A stretch of DNA of 64,000 nucleotides from Allomyces macrogynus ATCC 38327 (taxonomy: Eukaryota; Blastocladiomycota; Blastocladiomycetes; Blastocladiales; Blastocladiaceae), in the NCBI GenBank assembly GCA_000151295.1, contig GG745373.1, positions 48,981-112,980 on the forward strand, in the 5' to 3' direction. The position numbers were made by a program, and so were the translations under genes. Each line of letters opens with the position of its first letter. Position 1 is the stretch's first letter. The notes under the pieces were generated by a model. That model was not told where the DNA came from and did no database searches. It saw only the letters and a list, made by a program, of their open reading frames with translations. Positions 10,901 through 22,251 of this stretch are shown here, one piece after another.

Positions 10901-11562
10901 TCATCTGATCTTGACAAATCTGCCAAAGTCCCCATTTAGAATTCGGAGGGACACGAGGATGTGCGGCCGGTCGTCGCGATCTTGAGCGCTCTTGTTGATA
11001 CCTCTCCACGACTGCATGACTGGTCAAGCATGCTCAACAGCTGCATGTCCGGACCAGCGACGCGGCGGATCCCTCCCTTCCCAGTATGCTTTCTGCCTCA
11101 AGTATGTTCGCCATGCTCTCGACACCGCGCTGCACGACTTTGTCCACCGGACTGCACGTGCCCTCCTCCCCAAGCAAGAATGAAGGTGATGTTTTTCCTT
11201 GAGGTCGTGAGCCGCTCAGCAAACAGAGCGCACGGGGCCTTGCCACCAACGACAATCGTGATGGATAATGGAGGAGCGCGCCCATCAAGGACCGGATTGT
11301 CCATACGGTCAAACGTTACAAGAGCGCAAAAGACGGTTGGTGGCGTTCCCAATCGATCGGTCCAGTGGGCGAGGCCAAGCTCAATCGTCGTGAGTTCTAT
11401 GCCATGGGCGACACTGGCAACAACATAGTCCTTGACCAGCGCTTGAATGGCAACAGTCCGGAGCGACCAGCAGGATACTGATCAGGTCGGTCGGAAGCCC
11501 AGGAGATGTGCGGTACGACGGGCAACGTAGCCGACGATCAGGTTCAGGACGAGCTCGGGCAT
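10901..11562 (-). CDS. Small hypothetical protein with F-box-like N-terminus
   Basis: A tentative four-exon model (11562-11517, 11441-11158, 11092-11039, 10990-10901) stays open and in phase for 157 aa. The strongest evidence is exon 2, a clean 94-codon stretch with natural protein composition (LVKDYVVASVAHGIELTTIE, then PPTVFCALVTFDRMDNP). The first residues, MPELVLNLIVGYVAR, resemble the start of an F-box (P-E-L-V-L..I..YV), a motif that binds Skp1. The end reads RPHILVSLRILNGDFGRFVK. The third intron is only 48 nt and exon 3 is weak, so the 3' half may be wrong. I do not recognise the rest of the protein. Confidence 0.4.
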
Positions 11563-12110
11563 ATCACCATTACTGATCGACGAAACGGAAGTGAGCACAG
11601 GGGACTAGCCTGCGGTCGCAATGACCACAGGTCTGGTAGAGCCCGCGACCTTACTCGCCACCGAGGGCGTGGCCACAGAAACCGACTCGTCGTCACGCAG
11701 CATGGCGTCGAGGGATTGTGCAGCACAGCGCGGGAAGAGCACTTTCGACGTGTTTGGAGGGGTCGCGCCGTGTGCTTGCGGATCGGTAGCCGTGCAGCCA
11801 TTGCTGGTGCTTGCTGGCAGATGGGCTTCGGGCTGGTCCAATAGAGATTGCACCAAGGTGCACGCTCAAGAAATGGGCAGGACGGTGGTGTTGTTGATTG
11901 TCGCCGGCAGGCCACAAAAGTTGCTTCTGGAGACAGAGCGCGACTTGGCGAAAGGCGGCCAACGCGGTCACATGCAGCCTGACAAAGGACAGGCCGACCA
12001 ACCCGGAGCACCGTCGCCGTATTTATCTCCGCCCAACACTTCCAGCACCACGACGGCCAACAACTCGCGCTCCGCGCCATCAACAAGCTGCAACCCACCG
12101 CTGATCCAAG
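11563..12110. other. Divergent intergenic region, small unknown / ABA4-like gene
   Basis: This 548-bp gap lies between divergent genes. Overlapping minus-strand open frames here could hide a 5' exon of the small unknown gene, but no in-phase splice was found. Confidence 0.35.
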
Positions 12111-12672
12111 ATGCCGCTGCCCTGGACCTACCCTGCCGCCGCCGTGCACGCCGTCTTTTCGCTGGCCAGCAAACCCGTCTTCCCGGCCTGGCTCGCCGTC
12201 GCGTTCGCCCCGCAGTCGCGCAAGACGCGGTACCTCGTGCTTGGCACCGTTTTGCTCAACGCCATCGGCTATGTCTGGATCGCGCCCGCCGTCGCGCTGG
12301 CCCCACCCGCGGGCGTCACGTTTGCTGACCTCGGCAACCTGAACGGGATCATCCGGTTCTTCCATTTGGGCGAGACGCACCATATTGCGGCCGCGTGGAT
12401 GCATTACCTCGCGTTTGATTTGGTGCTCGGGTGGTTTACGGCGCGCGATGCGCAGCGCGTACGTTTCTTGACTTGTGGTCGGGTCGTGCCGATTTGCTTG
12501 GTCGCTGACGTGTGGAATCCATCTCCGTGCATGTGAACAGGTCGGCATTTCGCGCGCCGTTGTCGCGCCGTGCCTCTTCCTGACGCTGATGCTCGGGCCC
12601 ACCGGCACGCTCTCCTACTTCCTCATCAAGGCTGGCATGGGCCGCTTCAACCACCCGAACAGCCTCTTCTAA
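12111..12672 (+). CDS. ABA4-like (DUF4281) multi-pass membrane protein
   Basis: Two exons (12111-12458, 12541-12672; intron 82 nt with donor GTACGT) encode 159 aa. The layout matches the ABA4/DUF4281 family: an N-terminal PAWLAVAFAPQSR segment followed by a hydrophobic helix. A central WMHYLAFDLVLGWFTARDAQR corresponds to the family F-D-L-W-x-G-x-W-I-x-x-D-A signature. The last helix reads APCLFLTLMLGPTGTLSYFL (family: P..L.LTF..GP.G.L.Y). In plants ABA4 is needed for neoxanthin formation in plastids, whereas bacterial and algal homologues are mostly uncharacterised. A fungal copy could relate to carotenoid or other lipid modification, but no substrate can be read from the sequence. Confidence 0.8.
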
Positions 12673-13005
12673 GTCGTCGAGGATGCGAATCGACTCGTCG
12701 GATCGATTGGCCCGCTCGAGGCATGTGCAGCGCGTAGTTCCGTCCGCGCATTGCCGAGAAGCTGTGCTTTTGCTTTTGTGTTGAAAGGGCTCGAATCACC
12801 ATCACTACAGTTTTGTTGGGCCTTAAATTCTGTATTGCTAGGGCCATGCACCACGAAGCCTGAGCGAAGACAACGACGAGAGAGCAAAAGCAACTCCACA
12901 ACAACGCCATGCAATACCGTTGCTCGGCATAATCCAGCAAACTACAAAAGTCCTTCATTCCAGAAAGCGGAACCAGATCTCTGCACCGGATTTGGATTGG
13001 CGGCC
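12673..13005. other. AT-richer intergenic stretch
   Basis: This stretch lies between the ABA4-like gene and the transporter fragment. Base composition is visibly less GC-rich than in the genes. No supported exon was found. Confidence 0.4.
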
Positions 13006-13183
13006 GGTCATTATCGTCGCCCTGATGTCACAGTCGCGCGTCTTCTACTCGATGTCGCGCGACGGCCCTGCCGCAGGCGTTTGCCAAGGTGCACCCGAAG
13101 TTCAAGACGCCCTACATCACGACCATCACGACTGGCATTGTCTGCGCGCTCATGTCCGGTATCGTGCCGCTCGACGTGGTGAA
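13006..13183 (+). pseudogene. Inverted fragment of the cationic amino acid transporter gene
   Basis: About 178 bp on the plus strand are nearly identical to the minus-strand coding sequence at about 13926-14103 of the intact transporter. It encodes VALMSQSRVFYSMSRDG in frame, then loses 2 nt (GACGGCCCTGCCG against GACGGCCTCCTGCCG), so the remaining match (FAKVHPKFKTPYITTIT) is out of frame. It has no start and no other exons. This is a decayed inverted partial duplicate, about 0.7 kb from its parent. Confidence 0.85.
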
Positions 13184-13579
13184 ATGAGCGCCATGGACCT
13201 GAATAATTTCTGTTGTTTCATACTGCAAGGGCTTGAAGCTATGTTGAACCTCACAACGCCGTTTGTGCTTCGTTGGGACATGCACGATCCATAATACTGA
13301 AGCGATCATGGCAACACGAGCAAAAGCATCGCGACATGACTCGAGAGAAACAGCAAAACCCCATTGGCAGCCCAGCAGCAGCACGACACAACATGATCAA
13401 GCAAGGCAAGCAGCGAATGATTTACATTCCAACAAGCGCACACCCATGTGGGACCTGTACAAATGTGCTCGGGAGCCAAAAAGCTATCAAAAGATCTAGG
13501 GAAGAAAAAACGACAAAGCTGGAACAAAACCACCCAAAAACACAACCAGCCACCAATCACCGACCTGCGGCGCTCAATC
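13184..13579. other. Intergenic spacer between pseudogene fragment and transporter
   Basis: About 400 bp of A-rich, non-coding sequence form the 3' flank of the transporter. The stretch from 13495 to 13560 is notably A/C-rich. No gene was seen. Confidence 0.4.
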
Positions 13580-15267
13580 TCATGCCTTGATATCCCCGTC
13601 GACCTTGACATCGCCCTTGGTCGTTCCTGGCTCGATGTGCGCGGCCGCATCGTGCTTGTGCCGCAACACCGAGTGCGTACGGCCATAGACGATGTAAACG
13701 ACAAGCCCAATCGCCATCCACACGACCACGCGGAGAATACTCGCGCCGCCCGACTGAATGATCAACCCAAGCGAAATGGCTGCGCCGAGAACCGGCACGA
13801 GCAGCGGCCCGCCGGGCACCTTGAACTTGCGCTCGACGTCGGGCCGCGTGTACCGCAGAATCGCGACCGAGATGCACACGATCGCAAACGCGAGCAGCGT
13901 GCCGACCGATGACATGCTGTTGAGCACGTCGAGCGGCACGAAACCGGACATGAGTGCGCACACAATGCCGGTCGTGATGGTCGTGATGTAGGGCGTCTTG
14001 AACTTCGGGTGCACCTTGGCAAACGCCTGCGGCAGGAGGCCGTCGCGCGACATCGAGTAGAAGACGCGCGGCTGCGACATCAGGGCGACCGTGATCACCG
14101 AGGTCAGGCCCGCCAGGGCCCCGATGGTCGTCGCGACCGAGAGCCACTTCATGCCAATGTTCTCGACGGCTTGGGCCAGCGGCGCGGCCGTCTCAAGCGT
14201 GTAATACGGCGCGATACCGACCAGGTTCACGCAAACCATGATGTAACTATTGAAGGCAAAGCAAATTCAAGGTGAGGATCGCTGCCAAGCATGGTCGGGT
14301 CGAGGGTGGGAAGATGGCAAACGTACAGGAACGTGCAGAGAACGAGCGACCCGAGAATACCAATCGGCATGTCGCGCGCCGGGTTGTGCGTCTCCTGCGC
14401 CGTGTTGGCGACGGCATCGAATCCAATGAACGCGAAAAACACTTGGGTGGTGGCCAAGAAGATGCCGTGCACACCGTACTCGTGCTTCTCCGAGGGCGGC
14501 GGGAAGAAGGGGTCAAAGTTCTTGCCGTCAATGTGCGCCCAGGTTGCGACAATGAAGAGCAGGATCACGGCGAGCTTGAAGACGACAAAGAAGTGGTTGA
14601 AGTTGGCCGATTGCCGGACACCGACGACGAGAACCACCGACACGATCGCGACCACGAGCAGCGCTGGCAGGTCAATGTAGCCGTCGCCTGCCGAGAAACC
14701 GTTTTCGGCGTCCCATTTCCAAGGCGTGTTGGTCAAGTTGGGGCCGAGCGTCACACCGCAGTACTTGAAGAACTTTTTCAGGTAGGCCGACCAGCCTTGC
14801 GCACAGAGGGCACTGCCGACGAGGTACTCGAGCATCAGGTCCCATCCCTAGCCAAAATGACAACGAGAGCACGAATCAGCAAACTGCAGGCAAGTGCGCA
14901 CGGCAGCGACCACGATTCGGAAACGCACAATAATCCACGCGAGCACTTCGCCGCCGCTCGCGTACGCGTACGAGTAGGCCGAACCCGACACCGGGATCAT
15001 GGCCGCCATTTCAGCGTAGCAGAGACCGGCAAACGCGCAGGCGACGGCGGCAATCAGGAAACTGATGATGATGGCTGGACCGGCATACTTGGCCGCGGCT
15101 GTGCCTGTGATCACGAAAATGCCGGCGCCGATAATGTCGCCCGTGCCGATCAGGACCACGTCGAGCGCGCCAAGACGACGGCGCAGCTCGTTCTTCTGGT
15201 TCGACTCTTCTTGGAAATCCTCGACCGACTTGGTCCCGCCAAAGAAGGAGCGCAGCGCCGAGGTCAT
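13580..15267 (-). CDS. Cationic amino acid transporter (CAT/SLC7A1-4 type, APC superfamily)
   Basis: Three exons (15267-14929, 14847-14327, 14246-13580) join in phase to 508 aa. The protein begins with a cytosolic RSFFGGTKSVEDFQEE segment. TM1 follows, with the APC signature VVLIGTGDIIGAGIFVITG, where the unwound GAGIF binds the amino acid backbone. TM3 includes YAEMAAMIPVSGSAYSYAYA. Other marks are FFAFIGFDAVANTAQETHNP (TM6 and the loop) and the conserved SQPRVFYSMSRDGLLP loop. About 12 hydrophobic segments are visible. Animal CATs move Arg, Lys and ornithine across the plasma membrane. In fungi, specificity and membrane cannot be read from sequence alone. A partial inverted copy lies downstream. 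Confidence 0.93.
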
Positions 15268-16266
15268 GGTGGTGGTCGTCTTCGTCGGGTGGGTCGCGGT
15301 GCAGGTGCAGTCGGGTGGAGAAGGTGCAAGTCGTCGACGGAAAGTCGAGGACGGAAGATGAGCTCGTCGGGAAGCGCGGAGGACGAGAAGTAGATGCCGG
15401 TCGACCACGGCGGGCCCCACGCCAGTATTTATACATGGACATCGAGCAGCGTTCCTTGGTCGTCGTCCGCGGCCCGCGGGTCAATCGTGATCATCCCGGC
15501 CCCGGCGCACGTCGGCAGCGCCAACGTTCGATGTGATCAAGGTCGTTTTCCAGCCGAGCAGCGACGCACTCGGAGAGTGATCGCGCCATTCTCATTTCAC
15601 AGCCTCCTTGGTCGCGCCGTTGCTCCACTCGGTCGCAGTCCGACTTGAGATGGGTTGATTTCAAATCGCGCCTTGGACCCGGCTTGGTGAAGACGTTGCT
15701 CGGCGAACAATCCGAGGTCCAGGAGCGTTGGTTGACCAATGCGCGCGATCACAGGGTCCGGTGACAGTTAGTGTGAGCAACAATGGCGCCATTCTGCAGC
15801 TTAACGGCATCATCGTCGCTGGGCGAGCACGGCCCCATGACGACGTTGACGGGTTTCCACCGAGGAGCCGTTGTCGGCGCATGTCGTGATGGTCGTGGCG
15901 TATCTTTTTGGCGGTTCGGGAAATGGTAGGACCTCATGACGTGAAGCGTGGATGGCGTGCTCGTCGGCTTGAATTACGTGGTTATGCATCGTCAGCGTCG
16001 ACAATCAAGGGCTGTTGAAGTGGCTGGGGTCTGGGCGTCATCGTCAGCGGCGCCACCTGGGCGGAAGTGGCTATGGTGGCGCGAGACAAAATCGACCAAC
16101 ACTGTTGACGCGATCACCATTCACACATGATCGGTTGCTAGATTGAGTTGTCTGTTGCCATTCCACTCTTCGACATGCATCGTCCACTGATCATTCATCA
16201 ATCCAATCTGATTGCCGAAGCGCGACCACCATTGACCCCGACTCGCTGCAACCACCCCCCACCAAT
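15268..16266. other. Divergent intergenic region, transporter / ankyrin gene
   Basis: About 1 kb lies between divergent genes. Apart from the TATA-like box nearer the transporter, I see no domain, repeat or in-phase exon. Confidence 0.4.
15425..15434 (-). promoter_or_regulatory. TATA-like box for the amino acid transporter
   Basis: The minus strand reads GTATAAATAC about 160 bp upstream of the transporter ATG at 15267. Spacing and sequence fit a TATA box, but there is no transcript evidence. Confidence 0.45.
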
Positions 16267-17107
16267 ATGGGCCGCCCCATTGTCGACACCACAGTCCCGA
16301 ACCCGACCGCCAGCAACAACATTTGGCTCGAGTGTGCCGACGGCCACGTCGACCGTGTCGCCGCCTTTCTCGACGCGGGCGTTGACGTGAACGCGCAAGA
16401 CGACACGGGATACTCGCCGCTGCATGCAGCTGCCAGTGTAAACATGCGTCCAGGACCATGAACGTGCACAGCCGTTGTCGAAAGTTGATCGCACATTGTT
16501 TTTCTTTAGTACAACCATGTCGAGCTCGTGCGGTTCCTGCTGAGCAAGGGCGCCAACCCGAACATTGCCGACGAGGACGGCGGTACGCACCGCCACACTC
16601 TCCACCCGGTGGTTCTCGTCCCTGACGCCCTCCGCCCCCGTATAGATACGCCGCTGCACGTCGCCGAAGACCCGACCGTCGTCGACATCCTGCTCACCGC
16701 CGGCGCGAAACTCGACGCGCGCAATTTCCGACGGCCAGCTCCCGATCGACGTGGCTGCCGAAGACGACCGCGACGCTGTCGTTGTCCTGCTCGCTGCCCG
16801 GCTCGACGCTGCTGGAATCAGCTACACCTTGCCCGCGGCCAGCGACGACGACGAGGACGATCTCGCACACGTGCTGGCGTCGGATGATGAGGCCGATAAT
16901 ACGCCGGCGCGCGATGCGGCGATGGCGCGAATCGAGCGCGCGCTGCAGCGGTCGGATTTGGCGGATGGCGAAGCCGGGGACCAGGAGTTGCATGCGGCGG
17001 TCACAGAGTTGGTCCTGGAGCAGTTCCAGGCGGGGCGTGCGCGCGGGGCGGCCGCGGGAGGTAGTAGCAGCGGGAACAGTGGAGCGGCGCGTGGGGACCA
17101 GGCATGA
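16267..17107 (+). CDS. Ankyrin-repeat protein with apparent +1 frameshift
   Basis: Exons 16267-16437, 16510-16582 and 16646 onward join in phase. They encode three to four ankyrin repeats: DVNAQDDTGYSPLHAAASYN, HVELVRFLLSKGANPNIADE and DGDTPLHVAEDPTVVDILL. The arrangement resembles small fungal ankyrin proteins of the S. pombe SPAC105.02c type. After LDARN (16723-16725) one extra T shifts the frame. Dropping one T from the TTT at 16725-16727 continues the expected SDGQLPIDVAAEDDRDAVVV and an acidic tail to the stop at 17107 (about 220 aa). Without correction the protein ends near 16887 with an Arg-rich non-homologous tail. The cause could be a sequencing error or a real mutation. Ankyrin repeats bind proteins, and the partner is unknown. 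Confidence 0.7.
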
Positions 17108-17444
17108 GTGAGGGCAGATGGGCGTGTTGGTAGTGGTGGAGAAGCCTGTCCCAAGTCGGAACATATCAGGACATGTGTATTTCGTCGCTGGGATGCATGG
17201 AAGCAAGGGTGGTTGCTGGATGCGATAACAAGAATTGACAGGGCACTGAACCAACACTATTTGCAACAGACGGGCACGCAAAAGACGCAACAGAATTGGA
17301 AGAAAAAAAGCTATGGTCAACGGGTTTCCGAGGCGACCGCAAGAGGTAGCAATGGTAGACGGTTCATACAAAGTGCGACACTCCAAAAACGAAATCGGCG
17401 GCGGCCGAGCAAGGACCGTGCCGTAGTCAGGCAGCGCAACAACG
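17108..17444. other. Convergent 3' spacer
   Basis: These 337 bp lie between the convergent ankyrin and GH26 genes. They include an A-rich stretch around 17290-17310. No gene was seen. Confidence 0.4.
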
Positions 17445-19175
17445 TTACTTGGCGCCCACGACCGAGTAGCGCTTGAAGTCCTCCTTGATGTCGGACCGCA
17501 CGGCCGGCTCCTTGAAGAGCGAAAAGTCACGGTAGAGGTTGGTCGCCTCGGTCTTGGCGATTTCTGTCCGCGTGCTCCAAGGTTAATCGTTGCCAAGCGA
17601 GCAATAGCATGCGCGCAACAAACATACCAAACCAAATTGCGAGCGCAAGCCCCGACTGCTTGCGCAAATTCGGGTCGAGCAGTTGCGCGAGCCATGCGCG
17701 CTTCAAGTTGCGGTTTACGTCGGTGCCCGTTTCGCCCGAGACCGGTTTCGGGTAATAAATAATGCCCGTCTCGAACGCGCCAAACGGCAAGTTACGGTCC
17801 TTGGCAAACTTGGCAATCGACCAGCTCGAGACATTGCCGCCCATGACCATATCGAGCGCCGAGTTGGCCTTGGGCATTTCGTTTTTACCAAACGGATACG
17901 TGTCGAAATGAAAGATCGACCCGCCAATCCAGTCGACATAATCAGTGCCCGGGAAGTAGGGCGAGTACGGGTCGTCGTTGGCGTCGACGACGCCGTCCCC
18001 GTTCGTGTCCATGGCCGCGTAGTCGTCGCTGCCCGGTTTCGCCGCGTAGGTCTCGGACGCCCACGGGTAGCCCTGTGGGCCGTTCGGCGACCACACGAGC
18101 GAGGTCATGGGCGCTTGCGCACGCACGGCCTTGGCAAGCCGTTTCCACGTCTCGCGGTACTTTTGCGGGTGCTGGCCCCACGGGTTCCACGAGCCTATTT
18201 GCGGAAGCGCGGATCAGGGTCAGAAGCGGTGAGTCGACCATGAATCGAGCATCGAGCCATGGAAGAGCCCAGTACCGTTCATTTCGTGCGCAAAACGCAG
18301 CATCAGCGGCACACCCTTGTCGTTGATCTTCTTAGCCAAACCGGCAATCTTGGCGAGCACGTCGTCGGTGATCATGTCGAGCCCCTTGGGGTCCATGGGC
18401 TCGATCGTGAGGAGCAAGAACGCGCCCGTGGCCTTGACGGCATCGGCCTTTTCCAAGACCAGGTCGTAGTCGCGGACACCCTTGTCGGCATCGACTGACG
18501 AGAAAATACCGAACCCGGCGCCGTTGAAACCGGCAAACCTATCGTTCACCGGGTGGAGAAGCACGCGATGAGTGTCATGATCACGACGCCACTGGTTCGA
18601 AGAGGGACGCGCACGCACTGGTTCCATTCTTGCGGGCTTGATGGCGCCCAATCAATATTGTCACCCCACAGGTGCGCGCCAAAAATGACGCCGCCAGGCA
18701 CCGGCATCACTTTCTTGCCGGTAAACGAGACAGCCGTTGGTCCGGTTCTGGACGCCGTGATCGCGTCCGAGTCGGTAGGAATGTGCAGGACCCCCACGCC
18801 AAACAGGACGCCGACCGTGAGCGCTGCCGCGACGAGCACGCCGAGTCCACCGAAAAGGATCAATCGGCGACGGTTCACGCGCTTGACACGGCCAATCGAC
18901 TTCATGCCCGTATCCTCGACCTGGTAGTGGTGCACGTGGTGGGAAAAATGCGCATTGCTGTACGGGTGCGCATCGAGCGGGCGCGGCGAAAACGCCGACG
19001 CGTGCGAGGATGCGGCCGGCGGTGCGGGTGGCGCGTAACCTACCTGCTGCAAGTACTGGTCGTGGGCGCCTGGTGGTGGCAGCATCGGGTCGGCAAGAGA
19101 GTAGGCAGGGGTGGGCGGCGCAGGAGCAGCAGGGGAACGTGGGGTAAAGGGCTGGAGTTGGTGGTACTCGGGCAT
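17445..19175 (-). CDS. Membrane-anchored GH26 beta-mannanase-like glycoside hydrolase (copy 1)
   Basis: Four exons (19175-18619, 18538-18276, 18194-17628, 17563-17445) join in phase to 501 aa. Residues 1-105 are a Pro-rich cytosolic segment. A single helix follows at about 108-130 (ILFGGLGVLVAAALTVGVLF) behind a basic RVKRVNRRR, so the enzyme is a type II membrane protein with an outside catalytic domain. Visible GH26 marks are GVIFGAHLWGDNIDW, the acid/base Glu271 in LRFAHEMNGSWNPWG, the SLVWSPNGPQGYPW block, and the nucleophile Glu415 in FGAFETG. A calcium-loop-like DTNGDGVVDANDD lies between them. GH26 enzymes cleave beta-1,4-mannan; related GH26 subfamilies act on other beta-glucans. A paralogue lies at 28731-30228. 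Confidence 0.88.
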
Positions 19176-20414
19176 GGTGCGGTGGTGCAGGCAGGGGAGC
19201 GAGTAGAGCAGGGCAGAGGAGTCCCCAGAGGCCGACAGAGATGCGCGCGCGGGAAAGATGGGGGAGCGAGAGAATGGGCTGCCACCAGGACTTCACACAG
19301 ACGACGACCAGTACTTGCGAGCACGACAGGAGCAAACTGGCACCGCGATGGATGGCGCCGACACGAGGAGCCCAGCGGGCGCGACAGGACGGGGCGGGCG
19401 CAGCAGCACTGCGACCGATTGGTGTCGACGCGGAAACCAAGTGCGTATGGTTGCCCGGCGCGGTAGGTCGACGAGGACGGCTGGAGCGCTGGGTCCGACT
19501 TCGCGAAAGGAGAGGCGCTGGCGGCGTTGCGAGCGAGCACACACAGCCTTGGCAGACCGACAACGTGCACGTTTGCAGAGCGTCGGCCGGGTGCGACCGG
19601 TGCGAGCGGGTCGAACGGACGGATTGTCGCTTGAGGAAGAGCGTGGGGGTTGCCGATGCGGTGGAGCACGCAGGGACGGCTGGCGATGGGCGCGATGGGC
19701 GGTTGGTGCGAGAGAGAGCGTGCAGCTGCTGGCAGGTTCGTTGGCCACGGCAACGCCGAGAGCGAGACGAGACGGAACCAAGTCGGCGCCAGACCGGCCA
19801 AGGCCAAAGCTTATGGATGCCGCGCACGCCACGGGCACCGGTTTCGTGGTGGTCGATGGGAGTGGTGCGGGGCAGCGTCGGTCGGCGTCGGCGTGGTTGG
19901 ATGGTCGCGCGGCGGCGCCAGGGCTCGAACCGCGAGAACCGCAGAGCCCAGAACAGGATCGGCGCCTCGGCGGCAAAGTTTGCCTCAGGGACCACAGCGC
20001 CAGCACCAGCACCAGCACCAGGCACCTTCCGCGGTCCGACCTCGGCCCCACCGCACACCACGTGCGCATGCAGATCGAAGACTCGCACGTCTCCCACGAC
20101 GCCACTCCGCGTCTCCCCCTCCCGACCATCCGCACTCGCTCACGCGCCCACCGGCCACCGCCAGACGACACCGTACCAGCACGTCTGGCACGCGCGCCGC
20201 TTGTCCGCCTCGTGCGCGTGCGCTGCCGTGCGCTCTGCCTGCTCCCGGCAGCGCGCGCCAGTCTTGGCACCGTTCCCCACACTCTGACCAAGCACCGGCC
20301 CCTCCACCTTCAAGAGCACGCGCGACCTCCGCACCCCAAATCGCGCCGACCATCCCGCCCGAAGCACGCTCTCTCGCCGAGCTCCTGCAGTCTGCCAACC
20401 TGCCAACCGTCACC
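19176..20414. promoter_or_regulatory. Divergent GC-rich intergenic region, GH26 / subtilase
   Basis: These 1.24 kb hold long overlapping open frames on both strands in several frames, as expected from very high GC. None has a domain or a sensible start. I read it as the shared upstream region of two secreted or surface-enzyme genes. Confidence 0.4.
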
Positions 20415-22251
20415 ATGACCACGCCCGTCATGCCGCACCGCAAGCGCAACACGCGCGTGCCGCTCCTCGTGCTTGCTGCACTCGCCCTCTTGGCCCTGGT
20501 CGCCCGCACGACGCGTGCGAATCCCGATGCCGACGCCGAGCCGCTCGCCGTGCACGCTGCCGGACAGCACGCGCCACGCGGTGCGCTCGACGACGCGCTT
20601 GCCAAGCTCACGCATATCGTGCAGCAGCACCAGGCCGCGTCGCCACCCACCCAAGAACAACAACAGCAGCAGCAGGACCCGTCGCAAGACGGCAGCGCGT
20701 CGACCAATGCGGACACGACGTCGACCAATGCGGACGCGGGCGACGGTGCGAGCACCGGCAGCACCAGCGCCCCGGACACGGCCGATCCTGAGCCGCCCAT
20801 TGACACGTCTGCGCTCACGACCGGGTCGGTGACGGAATGGTTCAACCAGGCGCAGTCGGCCGTCGAGTCGCTGCTGCGGCTCGCGGCCATGGGCGAGAAT
20901 TACATTGTCACGATTCGCGCCTCCGAGCCTGTCGAGACGTGTACGCTTCACCTACACTCTTTTCTCTACTCTCTCGTGTATCTGACCCTCCGCCTGACCC
21001 ATCGACCCGTCGCCCCTCCACAGTCCTCTCGCACATCAAGTGGCTCGAGCAGCACCTTTCGACCGACTTGGGCCTCGGCAAAATCCTGCACAAATACAAT
21101 TTCGGCGACCACGTCTACTACGGGTATTCTGGCACGTTCCACCCGACGGTCGTCAGCATGTTGCGCGCGCTGCCGATTGTCGAGTTCGTCGACCACGACC
21201 ATCTTGTCTCGGTCTCGGGTCCGACCACCACGCAGACGGGCGCGCCCTGGGGGCTCGCGCGCATTTGCCGCGCGTCCGGTCCCGTCTCGTCGCCGCTAAC
21301 CTACACGTACCCGACGACCGCGGCGGGCTCCGGGGTCGACGCGTATATCTTGGACACGGGGATCAATACGGGTACGTCTTGTGTTGCCCTGACAGGACAG
21401 TGGGCCGGAACTGATGTACCGCTGTTGTTCATCAGCGCATGTGGACTTCCGCGGCCGTGCCGTGTGGGCGCCGCAAGTCTTTTCGGCCTCGAAGACGTTT
21501 ACCGACAAGCACGGCCACGGTACGCACGTGGCCGGGACGATCGGATCCACGACGTATGGCGTGGCCAAGTCGGTGCGCTTGGTCGCCGTCAAGGTGCTCG
21601 ACGATAGCGGCAACGGGCCGTGGTCGAATGTGATTGCCGGGATTGACTATGTCGTGAAGCAGTACCGCGCGACAAAGCGCCCGTCGGTCATCAAGTACGC
21701 TCGACATTGTCGACCAGCTGTTGTTCGAAGCGAATCACTGATCGCTGCACGCCGCTCTCAATAGCATTTCCATTTCGGGCACCAAGAACTCAGCCTTCAA
21801 CTCGGCCATTTCCGCCGCCATTGCCGCGGGCGTGCACGTGGTCGTTGCGGCGGGCAACGACGCCAAGGACGCGTGCAACTACTCGCCAAGCACGGCGTCG
21901 AACGTGATCAGTGTGGGCGCGACCAACCCGCAGGAACAGGTGGCCGTGTTCAGCAACTACGGCTCGTGCGTGACCTTGTTTGCGCCTGGCCAGCAAATCA
22001 CGAGCACCTACAAGGGGTCGACGACCGCGACCATGTCGCTGTCCGGCACGTCCATGGCCAGCCCGCACGTGGCCGGTGCCGTGGCCTCGTTGCTGTCGCA
22101 GGTGCTCGCCAGTAACCGCGTCGCGCTCACGCCAGCGCAGGTGCGCAACTACTTCATCAAGAAGAGTCTAGCGACGGTCAAGAATGTCGGCTCGTCGCCG
22201 AACCGCATGCTTTACCTGAACCCGGCGGGCGTGACGCTGTCTAGTTTCTGA
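20415..22251 (+). CDS. Secreted subtilisin-like serine protease (S8, proteinase K type)
   Basis: Four exons (20415-20940, 21024-21371, 21436-21694, 21765-22251) join in phase to 539 aa. A signal peptide ([15 protein letters not shown], residues about 15-29) is followed by a Gln/Ala/Thr-rich spacer. An inhibitor-I9-like propeptide follows ([21 protein letters not shown], then [20 protein letters not shown]). The mature domain holds the triad Asp286 (YILDTGINT), His319 ([11 protein letters not shown]) and Ser474 ([12 protein letters not shown]), with oxyanion Asn409 ([15 protein letters not shown]). [20 protein letters not shown] is closely proteinase-K-like. It is presumably secreted as a zymogen. 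It lies in a cluster with GH26 and CAP genes, which suggests an extracellular digestive or host-interaction set. Confidence 0.95.

Noticed and set aside
19258..21299. Overlapping 350-550-codon frames on both strands upstream of the subtilase
   Set aside because: Several frames are open at once in very GC-rich DNA. The subtilase starts cleanly at 20415 with a signal peptide, and nothing upstream resembles a protein.
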